NCBI RefSeq assembly: GCF_000813745.1
Contig: NZ_JWLC01000010.1
Location: 1 to 63,967, forward strand
DNA from: Leisingera sp. ANG-M1
GTDB lineage: Bacteria > Pseudomonadota > Alphaproteobacteria > Rhodobacterales > Rhodobacteraceae
Length of the DNA: 63,967 nucleotides
Direction: 5' to 3'
The first letter of the stretch is position 1. The number at the start of each line of letters is the position of its first letter. The translations under genes were made by a program, and so were the position numbers. Below the pieces are notes generated by a model that was not told the origin of the DNA, did no database searches, and was given only the letters and a program-made list of their open reading frames with translations. This document shows, in pieces, positions 46,333 through 56,925 of this stretch.

Positions 46333-47343
46333 TTGGCCATCGGTGCCCTGAACGACGCGCAAGACCAGAATGCCACCCATGAAGTGCTGCTGGAATTTCC
46401 CGACAACCGCTTGCTGATCGACCTGTGCGGCGAATACGACCGCAACCTGGCTGACATCGAACAGAAACTGGGCGTTCAGATCGTCCGCCGCGGCAACCAG
46501 CTGTCGGTGATGGGCGAAGATTCGGCGCGCGAACAGGCGGCAGGGGTGCTTGCGGCACTCTACGACCGGCTGGAGACCGGCCGCAGTGTCGAAAGCGGCG
46601 ACATTGACCGCGAGCTGCGGATGAGCCCCGAAAACGACGAGGCAGAGCCAGACGGCCAGCTGCAGATGTTCCGCGGCGGCCGGGTGGAAATCAAGACCCG
46701 CAAGAAACTGGTGGAGCCGCGCACCGAAGCGCAGAAAGCCTATGTGCATTCGCTTTTCGAAAACGAGCTGGCCTTCGGCATCGGCCCGGCTGGTACCGGC
46801 AAGACCTACCTTGCAGTCGCTGTCGGCGTTTCGATGTTCATCACCGGCCATGTCGACCGCATCATCCTGTCGCGGCCCGCGGTGGAGGCGGGCGAAAAGC
46901 TCGGTTACCTGCCTGGCGATATGAAGGACAAGGTCGACCCTTACATGCAGCCGCTCTATGACGCGCTGAACGACTTTCTGCCGGGCAAGCAGCTGGCCAA
47001 GCTATTGGAGGAAAAGCGCATTGAGATTGCGCCGCTGGCCTTCATGCGCGGCCGCACTCTTTCCAACGCTTTTGTGGTGCTGGACGAGGCGCAGAACGCC
47101 ACCACCATGCAGATGAAGATGTTCCTGACCCGCCTCGGCGAGGGCTCGCGCATGGTGATCACCGGCGACCGCTCGCAGGTCGACCTGCCGCGCGGGGTGC
47201 AGTCTGGCCTGGCGGATGCCGAACGTCTTCTCAAGACGATCCCCAAGATCAGCTTCAACTATTTCACTGCCCGAGACGTGGTCCGCCACCCCCTTGTGGC
47301 GGCGATCATCGAGGCTTATGACGCGGACGCCAAACCGGCCTGA
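46333..47343 (+). CDS. phoH: PhoH family ATPase
   Basis: 336 residues. P-loop GPAGTGKTYLAV, Walker B VVLDEAQNAT, and ITGDRSQVDLP (the PhoH signature) in the C-terminal half. An N-terminal KH-like region precedes. PhoH-type ATPases act in RNA metabolism, and the ybeY partnership is conserved. Start is a TTG at 46333 with GAGGAG upstream. Confidence 0.94.
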   Translation: MAIGALNDAQDQNATHEVLLEFPDNRLLIDLCGEYDRNLADIEQKLGVQIVRRGNQLSVMGEDSAREQAAGVLAALYDRLETGRSVESGDIDRELRMSPENDEAEPDGQLQMFRGGRVEIKTRKKLVEPRTEAQKAYVHSLFENELAFGIGPAGTGKTYLAVAVGVSMFITGHVDRIILSRPAVEAGEKLGYLPGDMKDKVDPYMQPLYDALNDFLPGKQLAKLLEEKRIEIAPLAFMRGRTLSNAFVVLDEAQNATTMQMKMFLTRLGEGSRMVITGDRSQVDLPRGVQSGLADAERLLKTIPKISFNYFTARDVVRHPLVAAIIEAYDADAKPA

Positions 47344-47349
47344 GGCCCG

Positions 47350-47410
47350 AATCCGCCGCGCTCCTTTCATCTTGCCGGAAATACTCCGGAGGTGGGGGGC
47401 CGGCCCCCGC
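47350..47410 (-). repeat. Dispersed intergenic repeat, copy D (inverted)
   Basis: Read on the minus strand: GC-rich palindrome GGGGGCCGGCCCCC, then CCTCCGGAGTATTTCCGGC and AAGATGAAAG. Located between the phoH stop and ybeY. Confidence 0.6.
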
Positions 47411-47425
47411 TTTGACAGGCGCTCC

Positions 47426-47938
47426 ATGACGCTCGACATCACCATCGAAGACAGCCGCTGGCAGGACGCCGGGCTTGCAGCGCTGGCCGAACAGGCGGCC
47501 GCGGCTGTGCTGGCGCATTTTTCGCTTGATCCGGAGGTCTGCGAGATCTCGCTGCTGGCCTGCGATGATGCGCGTATCTCGGAACTCAACGCCGAATTCC
47601 GCGAAAAGGATAAGGCGACCAATGTCCTCAGCTGGCCCGCAGAAGAGCTGGCCGCAGAAGACGACGGCGGCATGCCCGAGGCACCAGAGGCTGATTTTAC
47701 AGGTGAAATCCCGCTGGGCGACATCGCAATTTCCTATGATACCTGCACCCGCGAAGCATCCGAAGCAGGCAAGCCTTTGGCCGATCATACCCGCCATCTG
47801 ATCGTTCACGGATTGTTGCATCTCTTGGGCTACGATCACATTCGTGACCGCGATGCCGCATTGATGGAAGGGATTGAGGTCCTGGTACTTGGCAAAATGG
47901 GTATCGCGAACCCATATATGAATGAGGACGCCCCCTGA
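47426..47938 (+). CDS. ybeY: Endoribonuclease YbeY (rRNA maturation factor)
   Basis: 170 residues with the zinc site HGLLHLLGYDH (three His). The family's ATNVLSWPAE segment is also present. YbeY matures 16S rRNA 3' ends and supports ribosome quality control. Start at 47426; the stop lies 22 bp before corC. Confidence 0.96.
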   Translation: MTLDITIEDSRWQDAGLAALAEQAAAAVLAHFSLDPEVCEISLLACDDARISELNAEFREKDKATNVLSWPAEELAAEDDGGMPEAPEADFTGEIPLGDIAISYDTCTREASEAGKPLADHTRHLIVHGLLHLLGYDHIRDRDAALMEGIEVLVLGKMGIANPYMNEDAP

Positions 47939-47960
47939 GCGGGGCTTTTGGATAGGACCG

Positions 47961-48860
47961 ATGGGCGACATAGAAGGCAGTTCTAACGCGGCGCAGGGCG
48001 CGCTGCAGAACGTGAACGGCACAGGTGCAGAAGCGCCGGCCAGTGAGAGATCCGGTTTTTGGGCGCGGCTGTTCGGTGCGTTCACTGCTGAGGCGCAAGC
48101 CGAAGAAGAGACCGGCAGCGAACAGCCTGCGGCGGGGTCCCAGCCGCATGGCATGATCAACCTGCGCCGGATGCGGGTTGAGGACGTCGCCATCCCCTCG
48201 GCTGAAATTTCTGCAGTACCGGTCACGGTCGCCAAGGAGGACCTTGTCGGTATCTTCCGCAAAAGCGGCTTCACCCGGATTCCGGTCTACGAGGGAACAC
48301 TGGACACGCCGCTGGGATTTGTCCACCTCAAGGATTTCTCCCTTACCCATGGCTTCAACGGCGATGGCGCTGAGTTTGACCTCTCCCGCATGCTGCGGCC
48401 ATTGCTGTTTGTGCCGCCGTCCATGCCGATCGGCGTGCTCTTGACCAAGATGCAGGCGGAGCGCCGCCACATGGCTCTGGTGATCGATGAATACGGCGGT
48501 GTCGACGGTCTCGTGACCATCGAGGACCTGATCGAGCAGGTGGTGGGTGAGATCGAAGACGAACACGACGCCGACGAGCTGCAGACCTGGTTCGAGGAAA
48601 AGCCAGGCTGCTATGTTGCACTGGCCCGTACCTCGCTGCCGGATTTCGAGGCCGAGACCGGCCATTCGCTCACCAGCCACGACGATGTGGATGAGGAGGA
48701 AATCGATACCCTCGGCGGCCTGGTTTTCATGCTGTCGGGCCGGGTGCCTGCCCGTGGCGAGGTGATCGAGCACCCCGAGGGTGCCGAGTTTGAAATCATG
48801 GACGCCGACCCGCGCCGGATCAAACGGCTGCGGGTACGGCTGCCGGACGCCGCCGCATGA
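47961..48860 (+). CDS. CorC/HlyC-type CBS domain protein
   Basis: 299 residues, without the DUF21 membrane domain: a CBS pair (FRKSGFTRIPVYEGTLDTPL, ALVIDEYGGVDGLVTIEDLI) and a C-terminal CorC_HlyC domain. Proteins of this type take part in Mg2+/Co2+ efflux. Overlaps lnt by 4 bp (ATGA); the order ybeY–corC–lnt is conserved in proteobacteria. Confidence 0.94.
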   Translation: MGDIEGSSNAAQGALQNVNGTGAEAPASERSGFWARLFGAFTAEAQAEEETGSEQPAAGSQPHGMINLRRMRVEDVAIPSAEISAVPVTVAKEDLVGIFRKSGFTRIPVYEGTLDTPLGFVHLKDFSLTHGFNGDGAEFDLSRMLRPLLFVPPSMPIGVLLTKMQAERRHMALVIDEYGGVDGLVTIEDLIEQVVGEIEDEHDADELQTWFEEKPGCYVALARTSLPDFEAETGHSLTSHDDVDEEEIDTLGGLVFMLSGRVPARGEVIEHPEGAEFEIMDADPRRIKRLRVRLPDAAA

Positions 48861-50356
48861 TCTCACTGGGGCTGCGGCAGGCCGCGCGCCAGCTCCGGCT
48901 GGCCCCGGCAGCGCTGGCCTTTGGCGGCGGCGCGCTCTTGTCACTGGCTCTTGCGCCCTGGCACATCCTCCCCGGCCTGCCCGTTGCGCTTGGTGCCGCA
49001 GGCTGGCTAATCCTGCAGGCATCTTCGGCGCGTTCAGCGGCGCTGGCAGGCTGGCTGTTCGGGCTGGGGTATTTTGCCTTTGGCCTGTCCTGGATCATCG
49101 AACCGTTTCAGATCGATCCAGAGCGCCACGCCTGGATGGCGCCCTTTGCGCTGATCTTCCTTACGGCGGGGCTGTCCCTGTTCTGGGGGGCTGCCTTTGG
49201 CCTGGCAGCGCGTATCAGTACCGGCGCTTGGCGGCTTCCGGCGCTGATCACAGTCTGGTCATTGGCCGAGTTCGCCCGGGCCTATGTGCTCACCGGCTTC
49301 CCCTGGGCGGCTTTCGGCCAGTTCTGGATCGGCACGCCTGCTGCAAACCTTTTGCCTTGGACCGGCCCGCACGGGCTGGCGCTGCTGACGCTGACGGCCT
49401 TTCTGCCGCTGGCGAGGCTGCGTCAGACTCCGGTGGCTGCGCTGGCGCCGCTGGGGTTGGTCATGGCCACTGTGTTTCTCGTGCCGCCGCCGCAGCAAGC
49501 AGAGATGACAGGCAAAACCGTGCGAATCGTTCAGCCGAATGCGCCGCAGGACCTGAAATGGCATCCGGACCACCGATGGGAGTTTGTCCGCCGGGCGGTT
49601 GCCTTCTCAGAGCAAACGCCGCCGCCGGACCTGATAGTATGGCCCGAAACGGCGGTGCCTCAGCTGATGAACTATGCCGGGGATACTTTGCAGGCCATTG
49701 CGGAGCGAGGCGGCGGGGTGCCGGTGCTGCTCGGCATCCAGCGGGAAGAGGCTGGCGCTTACTATAATTCCGCGGTGCTGTTGGATGGGAACGGGGAGCC
49801 GGCCGCAACCTATGACAAGGCGCATCTGGTGCCTTTTGGGGAATACGTGCCCTTTGGCGATGTGATGGCCCGGATTGGAATCCACGGGTTCGCCTCGCAG
49901 ACAGGGGCGGGGTACGCAGCCGGACCGGGTGCTGAAATCATGGATCTGCCGGTTGGTTCAGCGCTGCCGCTGATCTGCTATGAAGCTGTTTTTCCTCAGG
50001 ATGTGAACTCGGCCGCCCGGCGGCCGCAGTTGCTGGTGCAGATCACCAACGACGCTTGGTTCGGCACCCGGTCCGGACCGTACCAGCATTTGGTGCAAGC
50101 GCAGATGCGGGCGATAGAGCAGGGCCTGCCCATGATCCGGGCGGCCAATACCGGGGTCTCGGCGATGATCGCGCCGGACGGGCGCTTGCTGGACAGCCTG
50201 GCCTTGGGCGAGGCGGGTTACATCGACGCCGGCCTGCCTGCGCCGCTGCCGCCGACGCTCTACAGCCGCACCGGTGATTGGCCGGTGTTCCTGCTGTGTC
50301 TTTTCACTGCTGCCGTGGCAGCATCCCGCCATTGGACACTTGCACGGCGGTCATAG
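48857..50356 (+). CDS. lnt: Apolipoprotein N-acyltransferase
   Basis: 499 residues. About seven membrane helices precede a nitrilase-like periplasmic domain. Catalytic triad: Glu in VWPETAVPQL, Lys in TYDKAHLVPFGEYVPF, Cys in LICYEAVFPQD. Adds the third acyl chain to lipoproteins in the inner membrane, needed for the lipoproteins in this window. A final membrane helix closes the protein. Confidence 0.96.
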   Translation: MISLGLRQAARQLRLAPAALAFGGGALLSLALAPWHILPGLPVALGAAGWLILQASSARSAALAGWLFGLGYFAFGLSWIIEPFQIDPERHAWMAPFALIFLTAGLSLFWGAAFGLAARISTGAWRLPALITVWSLAEFARAYVLTGFPWAAFGQFWIGTPAANLLPWTGPHGLALLTLTAFLPLARLRQTPVAALAPLGLVMATVFLVPPPQQAEMTGKTVRIVQPNAPQDLKWHPDHRWEFVRRAVAFSEQTPPPDLIVWPETAVPQLMNYAGDTLQAIAERGGGVPVLLGIQREEAGAYYNSAVLLDGNGEPAATYDKAHLVPFGEYVPFGDVMARIGIHGFASQTGAGYAAGPGAEIMDLPVGSALPLICYEAVFPQDVNSAARRPQLLVQITNDAWFGTRSGPYQHLVQAQMRAIEQGLPMIRAANTGVSAMIAPDGRLLDSLALGEAGYIDAGLPAPLPPTLYSRTGDWPVFLLCLFTAAVAASRHWTLARRS

Positions 50357-50420
50357 CTGATAAACTTTATCGGAATAAAGATTGACCGGCGCCGCCGCGC
50401 CGCGTAATGCGGCTTGATAC

Positions 50421-50469
50421 CTACCACAACGGCTTCCTGGCGTGGCAAGGCAAACCTGTAATGGAGCAC
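50421..50469 (+). promoter_or_regulatory. SAM/SAH riboswitch upstream of metK
   Basis: The segment CCACAACGGCTTCCTGGCG, then TGG with TGGAGCA ~17 bases later, matches the conserved core of the SAM/SAH riboswitch. Stem CCAC (50424–50427) pairs with GTGG (50442–50445), and loop GCTTCC (50432–50437) can pair with GGAGC (50463–50467). GGAG is the metK Shine–Dalgarno, so ligand binding would mask the ribosome site. Known from Rhodobacterales metK leaders. Confidence 0.92.
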
Positions 50470-50476
50470 ATCTCAC

Positions 50477-51658
<1,182 letters not shown>

Positions 51659-51682
51659 ACCGGGCCACGAAGGAAAGAATGA

Positions 51683-51712
51683 AGGGAGCGGGCTGCAAGC
51701 TCCGCTCCTTTT
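51683..51712 (+). terminator. Intrinsic terminator after metK
   Basis: Stem GGAGCGG/CCGCTCC with an extra inner GCT/AGC pairing, then TTTT. Confidence 0.85.
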
Positions 51713-51857
51713 GCTTCTGGGGCGGGCCGGTCAGCAAAACTGCCCGGCTGTTTCGCGCTGGGAGCATGGGGCCAATGTCTTCGGCCTCTTTGCTCTGGAG
51801 CGGACAGAAGGGCTGCGTCATAGTACAGGGGTAACGCTGATTTCTGCCGGACCTGTA

Positions 51858-52514
51858 ATGCTGCGATTGATACTTGCCTGCATGTGCCTGACGTTTCCCC
51901 TGGCTGCAGCGGCAAAGGATGCGCTGCCGCAAAAGTTCAGTCTGCAGGGGAAGACGCTGGTCTATGACACCGAAACGGATGTGCAGGGCGAAGCCGCCGA
52001 AATCTCCAATGACGATATCGCTAAGCTGCGGGAAATTCTGAAGAAGACACCGGGCATTTCGGAGCTGCAGCTCAACAGTACTGGCGGCAGCGTTTACGCC
52101 GGGGAAGAGATTGCCGGGCTGGTGCTGGAATACGGGCTCGATACGTCGATTGACGGGGCCTGCATCAGCGCCTGTGTCGATGTGTTTCTGGCGGGCAACC
52201 GGCGGCGGATGACAATCGGGTCGCGCATCGGCTTCCACCAGCGCAGCTGGCCTGCGCCCGCGGTGCATAAATACTACCGCAGCGAGCGCAAAGCGCAGCG
52301 CTGGGCAACCCCGTTTGAATTCGGCTCCTGGATCTATGTGGATACTCAGCGCGAGATTCATAACCATCTGAGCTACATGGTGGCGCGGGGTGTCGATCCT
52401 GGTTTTGCCATTGAAACCCTGCGTACAGAACCGGGCAGCGAGTGGTTCCCAAGCCGCTTGCGGCTGATCGCTGCGGGTGTGCTGCGGGAAACGCTGCAGA
52501 ACCGGCAGCCCTAG
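51858..52514 (+). CDS. Exported ClpP/crotonase-like protein
   Basis: 218 residues. Signal peptide (LILACMCLTFPLAAAA), then a ClpP-like core: LQLNSTGGSVYAGEEIAGLV and DGACISACVDVFLAGNRR, where the Ser between the two Cys occupies the nucleophile-like position. Then RIGFHQRSW, in the place of the usual His. Fold is that of the SDH/ClpP superfamily; probable periplasmic protease or pseudo-protease. Starts 150 bp after the metK terminator. An in-frame upstream extension to 51711 is rejected since the signal peptide begins at 51858. Confidence 0.75.
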   Translation: MLRLILACMCLTFPLAAAAKDALPQKFSLQGKTLVYDTETDVQGEAAEISNDDIAKLREILKKTPGISELQLNSTGGSVYAGEEIAGLVLEYGLDTSIDGACISACVDVFLAGNRRRMTIGSRIGFHQRSWPAPAVHKYYRSERKAQRWATPFEFGSWIYVDTQREIHNHLSYMVARGVDPGFAIETLRTEPGSEWFPSRLRLIAAGVLRETLQNRQP

Positions 52515-52592
52515 CCGGGTTGACCCGGGCCGCCGCTTGCGGCAGAGGAGCGGCCAGCCTTTCATTATTGCTCTGTACAGGAGGCCAGACGC

Positions 52593-53369
52593 ATGTCCGG
52601 CGACCAGAAACCTCGCGAAGACCGCTCCGCGGCGACACAGCCCGAAGCAGCCAATGCGGCTGACAAACACGCCAGCGGAGCGCCGTGGCGCAATTTCTAC
52701 GGCCGCTTCAAGGGCAAGACGCTGAAGGACAGCCAAAAGCGCTATCTGGACGAAGACCTGGCAGGCCTCAGTCCTGGACCGGTGAGCTGGGAAGACAATC
52801 CTGACCGCACGCTGCTGGATCTGCAAGCGCTCTTCGGCGGCAAGGATGTCTGGCTGGAGGTCGGCTTCGGTGGCGGCGAGCATCTGGTGCACCAGGCGGT
52901 AAGCAACCCGGAAGTAGGTATCATCGGTGCGGAACCGTTCATCAACGGTGTGGCGATGCTGCTGGGCAAAATCCGCAATGCAGGCACTGACAACATCGCC
53001 GTTCATCCAGGGGACGCCCGTGATCTGATGGATGTGCTGCCCGAGGCATCGATCTCGCGTGCCTTTCTGCTCTATCCGGATCCCTGGCCCAAGGCACGCC
53101 ATCACCGCCGCCGCTTCGTGACGCAGGAACATCTGGAGCCGCTGGCCCGCTGCCTGAAGCCCGGCGCGATCTTCCGTGTTGCGACAGATATTCCCGACTA
53201 CGTGCGCCAGACCCTGGAAGAGGTGCCGAAGGCCGGTTTCGAATGGCTGGCCGAAGGTCCGGCCGATTGGCGCCAGCCGTGGGATGATTGGATCTCCACC
53301 CGCTACGAGCAGAAGGCTCTGCGCGAAGGCCGCACCCCGCATTACCTGACCTTCCGCCGCCTGGGCTGA
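52593..53369 (+). CDS. trmB: tRNA (guanine-N7)-methyltransferase
   Basis: 258 residues. SAM-binding VGFGGGEHLVHQA, GAEPFINGV, and catalytic region LLYPDPWPKARHHRRRFV, the TrmB hallmark. Modifies G46 of tRNA. The N-terminal ~40 residues are a polar extension. GGAGG upstream of the ATG. Confidence 0.96.
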   Translation: MSGDQKPREDRSAATQPEAANAADKHASGAPWRNFYGRFKGKTLKDSQKRYLDEDLAGLSPGPVSWEDNPDRTLLDLQALFGGKDVWLEVGFGGGEHLVHQAVSNPEVGIIGAEPFINGVAMLLGKIRNAGTDNIAVHPGDARDLMDVLPEASISRAFLLYPDPWPKARHHRRRFVTQEHLEPLARCLKPGAIFRVATDIPDYVRQTLEEVPKAGFEWLAEGPADWRQPWDDWISTRYEQKALREGRTPHYLTFRRLG

Positions 53370-53455
53370 AGCCGATAGCGCTGGACCGGCCAGACCCAAT
53401 CCGTTACCGATAGCGCAAACGAACAGACGAACGACCGACAGACGAAGGAAGCCCC

Positions 53456-54802
53456 ATGTCCGGACACGGCACGCCCATCCCGATGACCTCCCACCGTGCT
53501 GACCCGCTCAAGGGCGTGGCAGAGGTGCCCGGCGACAAGTCGATCTCGCACCGCTCGCTGATCCTGGGCGCGTTGTCGGTTGGGGAAACCAAGATCTCCG
53601 GCCTTCTGGAGGGCGAGGATGTGCTGGACACCGCCAAGGCGATGCAGGCCTTTGGCGCCGAGGTGGTGAACCATGGCGGCGGCAACTGGTCGGTATTCGG
53701 CATTGGTGTCGGCGGCTTTGCAGAGCCTGACAATGTCATCGACTGCGGCAACTCCGGCACCGGGGTGCGGCTGATCATGGGGGTGATGGCATCCTCTCCG
53801 ATCACTGCGACCTTCACCGGCGATGCCTCTCTGAACAAACGCCCGATGGCGCGCGTGACCGACCCGCTGGCGCTGTTCGGCACCCAGTCCGTGGGCCGTT
53901 CCGGCGGCCGCCTGCCGATGACCATCGTCGGTGCCGCCGACCCGGTGCCGGTGCGGTATGAGGTGCCGGTGCCGTCTGCGCAGGTGAAATCCGCGGTGCT
54001 GTTTGCCGGCCTCAACGCGCCTGGCAAGACCGTGGTGATCGAAAAGGAAGCCACGCGTGACCATACCGAGCGCATGCTGGCCGGATTCGGTGCCGAGATC
54101 ACCACCGAAGAAACTGAAGAGGGCCGCGTCATCACCCTGACCGGCCGTCCTGAGCTGAAGCCGCAAGTCATCGCCGTGCCGCGCGATCCGTCTTCCGCGG
54201 CTTTCCCGGTCTGCGCGGCGCTGATCACCCCCGGCTCCGACGTGCTGGTGCCCAACATCGGTCTGAACCCCACCCGCGCGGGCCTGTACTACACGCTGCA
54301 GGACATGGGTGCGGATCTGACGTTCGAGAACATGCGCGAGGAGGGCGGCGAGCCGGTTGCCGATCTGCGAGCCAAGTTCTCGCCCAATATGAAGGGCATC
54401 GAAGTACCGCCGGAGCGCGCAGCCTCGATGATCGACGAATACCCGGTGCTGTCGGTGGTGGCTTCCTTCGCGGAAGGCAAGACCATGATGGGGGGCGTCA
54501 AGGAACTGCGCGTCAAGGAAAGCGACCGGATCGATGCGATGGCCAAAGGCCTGCGCGCCAATGGCGTCACCGTCGAGGAAGGCGAGGACTGGTGGGAAGT
54601 CTCTGGCCTGGGCATTGATGGCGTGCCCGGCGGCGGCACCTGCGAGAGCTTCCTGGATCACCGCATCGCTATGTCCTTCATGGTGATGGGCATGGGGGCG
54701 CAGAACCCGGTCTCTGTCGATGACGGCAGCCCGATCGCAACATCCTTTCCGATCTTCGAAAGCCTGATGGGCAACCTGGGCGCCAAGCTGGAGCGCACAT
54801 GA
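53456..54802 (+). CDS. aroA: EPSP synthase (class II, CP4-like)
   Basis: 448 residues; sixth step of the shikimate pathway. Motifs: [70 protein letters not shown]. The set GDKx, SAQxK, RxHxE and NxTR corresponds to the class II definition. At the PEP-site position equivalent to Ala100 of the CP4 enzyme a Gly is found (NSGTG). Overlaps cmk by 4 bp. Confidence 0.96.
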   Translation: MSGHGTPIPMTSHRADPLKGVAEVPGDKSISHRSLILGALSVGETKISGLLEGEDVLDTAKAMQAFGAEVVNHGGGNWSVFGIGVGGFAEPDNVIDCGNSGTGVRLIMGVMASSPITATFTGDASLNKRPMARVTDPLALFGTQSVGRSGGRLPMTIVGAADPVPVRYEVPVPSAQVKSAVLFAGLNAPGKTVVIEKEATRDHTERMLAGFGAEITTEETEEGRVITLTGRPELKPQVIAVPRDPSSAAFPVCAALITPGSDVLVPNIGLNPTRAGLYYTLQDMGADLTFENMREEGGEPVADLRAKFSPNMKGIEVPPERAASMIDEYPVLSVVASFAEGKTMMGGVKELRVKESDRIDAMAKGLRANGVTVEEGEDWWEVSGLGIDGVPGGGTCESFLDHRIAMSFMVMGMGAQNPVSVDDGSPIATSFPIFESLMGNLGAKLERT

Positions 54803-55422
54803 GCGAGAGCTTTACGATCGCAATCGACGGGCCAGCGGCCGCAGGCAAGGGGACGATCTCGAAGGCCGTCGCGGCGCATTACGGCATTGGCCATTTGGAC
54901 ACCGGCCTTTTGTACCGGGCCGTTGGTGCCAAGATGCTGGAGGGCGTGGCCCCGATTGAAGCGGCGCAGAACCTGACGCCGGAAGATCTGGCACGCGGCG
55001 ATTTGCGCGGGCCGGAAGTCGCGCAGGCAGCTTCCAAGGTGGCAGTGATTGCCGAAGTGCGTGCGGCGCTGGTGGACTTTCAGCGTGCCTTTGCCCGCCG
55101 GGCAGGCGGCGCGGTGCTGGACGGGCGCGACATTGGCACTGTGATCTGCCCCTATGCGCAAGTGAAGCTGTTTGTCACCGCAAGCGCTGAAGTGCGGGCG
55201 CGCCGACGGTTCCTGGAGCTGACTGCAGCAGGCAAGGTGATCTCGCTGGAAGAGGTGCTGGCCGACGTAAAGGCCCGCGATGACCGCGATATGAACCGTG
55301 CCGAGGCGCCTTTGAAGCCGGCCGAGGATGCGGTGCTGATCGACACCAGCGACCTTAGCATCGAAGACGCGCTGGCGGCCGCCCTTTCGGTAATCGAAGA
55401 GCGCTGGGTGGTGGAAAGATAA
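54799..55422 (+). CDS. cmk: Cytidylate kinase
   Basis: 207 residues, phosphorylates CMP and dCMP. P-loop [16 protein letters not shown], then [12 protein letters not shown] and [12 protein letters not shown], followed by [14 protein letters not shown]. Coupled to aroA, a common pairing. A hairpin follows directly. Confidence 0.97.
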   Translation: MSESFTIAIDGPAAAGKGTISKAVAAHYGIGHLDTGLLYRAVGAKMLEGVAPIEAAQNLTPEDLARGDLRGPEVAQAASKVAVIAEVRAALVDFQRAFARRAGGAVLDGRDIGTVICPYAQVKLFVTASAEVRARRRFLELTAAGKVISLEEVLADVKARDDRDMNRAEAPLKPAEDAVLIDTSDLSIEDALAAALSVIEERWVVER

Positions 55423-55425
55423 ACA

Positions 55426-55451
55426 CCCGCAGCTGATGCAGCAGCTGCGGG
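55426..55451 (+). terminator. Hairpin after cmk
   Basis: 10-bp perfect stem CCCGCAGCTG/CAGCTGCGGG with a 6-nt loop, 4 bp after the cmk stop; no T-run. Lies between convergent genes. Confidence 0.6.
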
Positions 55452-55511
55452 CGGAGGGACTGCAGGACGGAGCAGTGCTGCCGCCCCTCTGGGACACGGA
55501 AGCGCTTGGGA

Positions 55512-55991
55512 TCAGAGCTCGCCGACGGCGGTGTGCTTGATCTTGCCCCACTGGCTGTCCGCGGTCTTGGCGGTGCCGGCCACGTCTTCCAGGAAGGCGG
55601 CGCGGGTGGCGGCGTTCAGGAACAGGAACAGCTTGCCGTCGTGCACCAGGTACTGGTCCGGGTCGCCGTCGAACTTCTTGCCGACCGACACGCCGTAGGA
55701 GCAGAAACCGCCGTGCTGCGGCAGGTATTTCGCCGGGTTGGCTTCAAAGGCGGTCTTGTTTTCCTCAGAGGCGAAGTAATACGACGCGCCGTCCACGGTG
55801 GCCGAGTAGTTGGCCACGCCTTCCACCGGGTTGCGGCTGTCGAACAGGGCAACCAGGTCGACGCCATGGGCCGCCAGCGGCGCGCCGCCGGCCGAGATGC
55901 CGTTGGAGACGTTGACCTCATCGGCGGCAAAGGCCGGAGCAGCCAGTGCGGCGGAGAGCGAAATCAGAGCGGTTGTCAGAAGCGTTTTCAT
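55512..55991 (-). CDS. Exported YHS domain protein
   Basis: 159 residues. Signal peptide (LISLSAALAAPAFAADEV); a single YHS-like segment with DGASYYFASEENKTAFEANP and KYLPQHGGFCSYGVS. YHS domains bind metal, often copper-related, through a Cys and His. ATG 55991 has GAGGATCA upstream; Met at 56003 is an alternative. Confidence 0.87.
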   Translation of the reverse strand: MKTLLTTALISLSAALAAPAFAADEVNVSNGISAGGAPLAAHGVDLVALFDSRNPVEGVANYSATVDGASYYFASEENKTAFEANPAKYLPQHGGFCSYGVSVGKKFDGDPDQYLVHDGKLFLFLNAATRAAFLEDVAGTAKTADSQWGKIKHTAVGEL

Positions 55992-56228
55992 GTTGATCCT
56001 CATCAGGTTCGGTTGCTGTTACGGTTTGTTCAGGGCGGGCTGTGCGGCCCGGTGATCTGAAGCTAAGTCCGCAAGGCTGGACGTTTAATCTCTGATCGTT
56101 CGGGTGATTTTGCAGATCGTCCGGAACTCTGGCGTGCCTGTTTTCACGCGTGCTCACCGATCTGTGCATGGAGCCTGGGTCCGCGCGGCAGTAGCCTGAG
56201 AGTGCTTTGCCGAAGAGGAGGTGCCGAC

Positions 56229-56771
56229 ATGGCCTGGCTGCGGACATTTGTGACTGCCTGTGTATTGGCGGCGCCTGCCTGGGCGCAGGAGGCGCCTGAG
56301 GTGCCGGACGCCCCCGAGCCGCCGATGACTTATGAGCGGCTAGGGCGGATCATCTTTGCGCTGGACGAGAACGCGCAGCCGATGGGCACCGGCTTTCAAC
56401 TAAGCATCTCCGGCGTGCCGATGCTTGTGGTCACCGACCCGGCTGCGGACCGGATGCGGGCGATGGTTCCCTTGCGCCCGGCCGAAGGGCTGACTGCGGA
56501 AGAGCTGATGCGGATGATGCAGGCCAATTTCGACACTGCGCTGGATGCGCGCTATGCTGTGGCCCGCGGGCAGCTGTGGGCCGTTTTCATCCACCCGCTG
56601 TCGCCGCTGGAGAAAGACCAGCTGATCTCCTCGCTGGGCCAGACCGTCAATATCGCCCGCACATATGGCACGCTTTACACTGGCGGAGCGCTGCAATTCG
56701 GAGGGGGCGACAGCCCGGGCATCCAGCGGCAGCTGATTGAGGAACTGTTGGAAAAAGGGGAGGAAATCTAG
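56229..56771 (+). CDS. Exported protein, possible YbjN/type III chaperone-like fold
   Basis: 180 residues. Signal peptide ending PAWAQEAP, then PMTYERLGRIIFALDENAQP and repeated helix–strand segments (LTAEELMRMMQANFDTALD). This resembles the small YbjN/secretion-chaperone fold, but the assignment is weak. GAGGAGG lies upstream of the ATG. Divergent from the YHS gene with a ~240-bp shared region. Confidence 0.65.
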   Translation: MAWLRTFVTACVLAAPAWAQEAPEVPDAPEPPMTYERLGRIIFALDENAQPMGTGFQLSISGVPMLVVTDPAADRMRAMVPLRPAEGLTAEELMRMMQANFDTALDARYAVARGQLWAVFIHPLSPLEKDQLISSLGQTVNIARTYGTLYTGGALQFGGGDSPGIQRQLIEELLEKGEEI

Positions 56772-56925
56772 CTTCCACGCGCAAACGGGAGACTTCATTC
56801 AAGGGTACGAAAATCATCCTGGCTGCTCGGCAAGGTGATAAATTTCGTCGTCTGAACAGCAGAATAATATGCGTCAAGTCGCGAGAGGCAGCCTAAAGTC
56901 GCTGCAAACGGCTTGGAGAGCGCAT

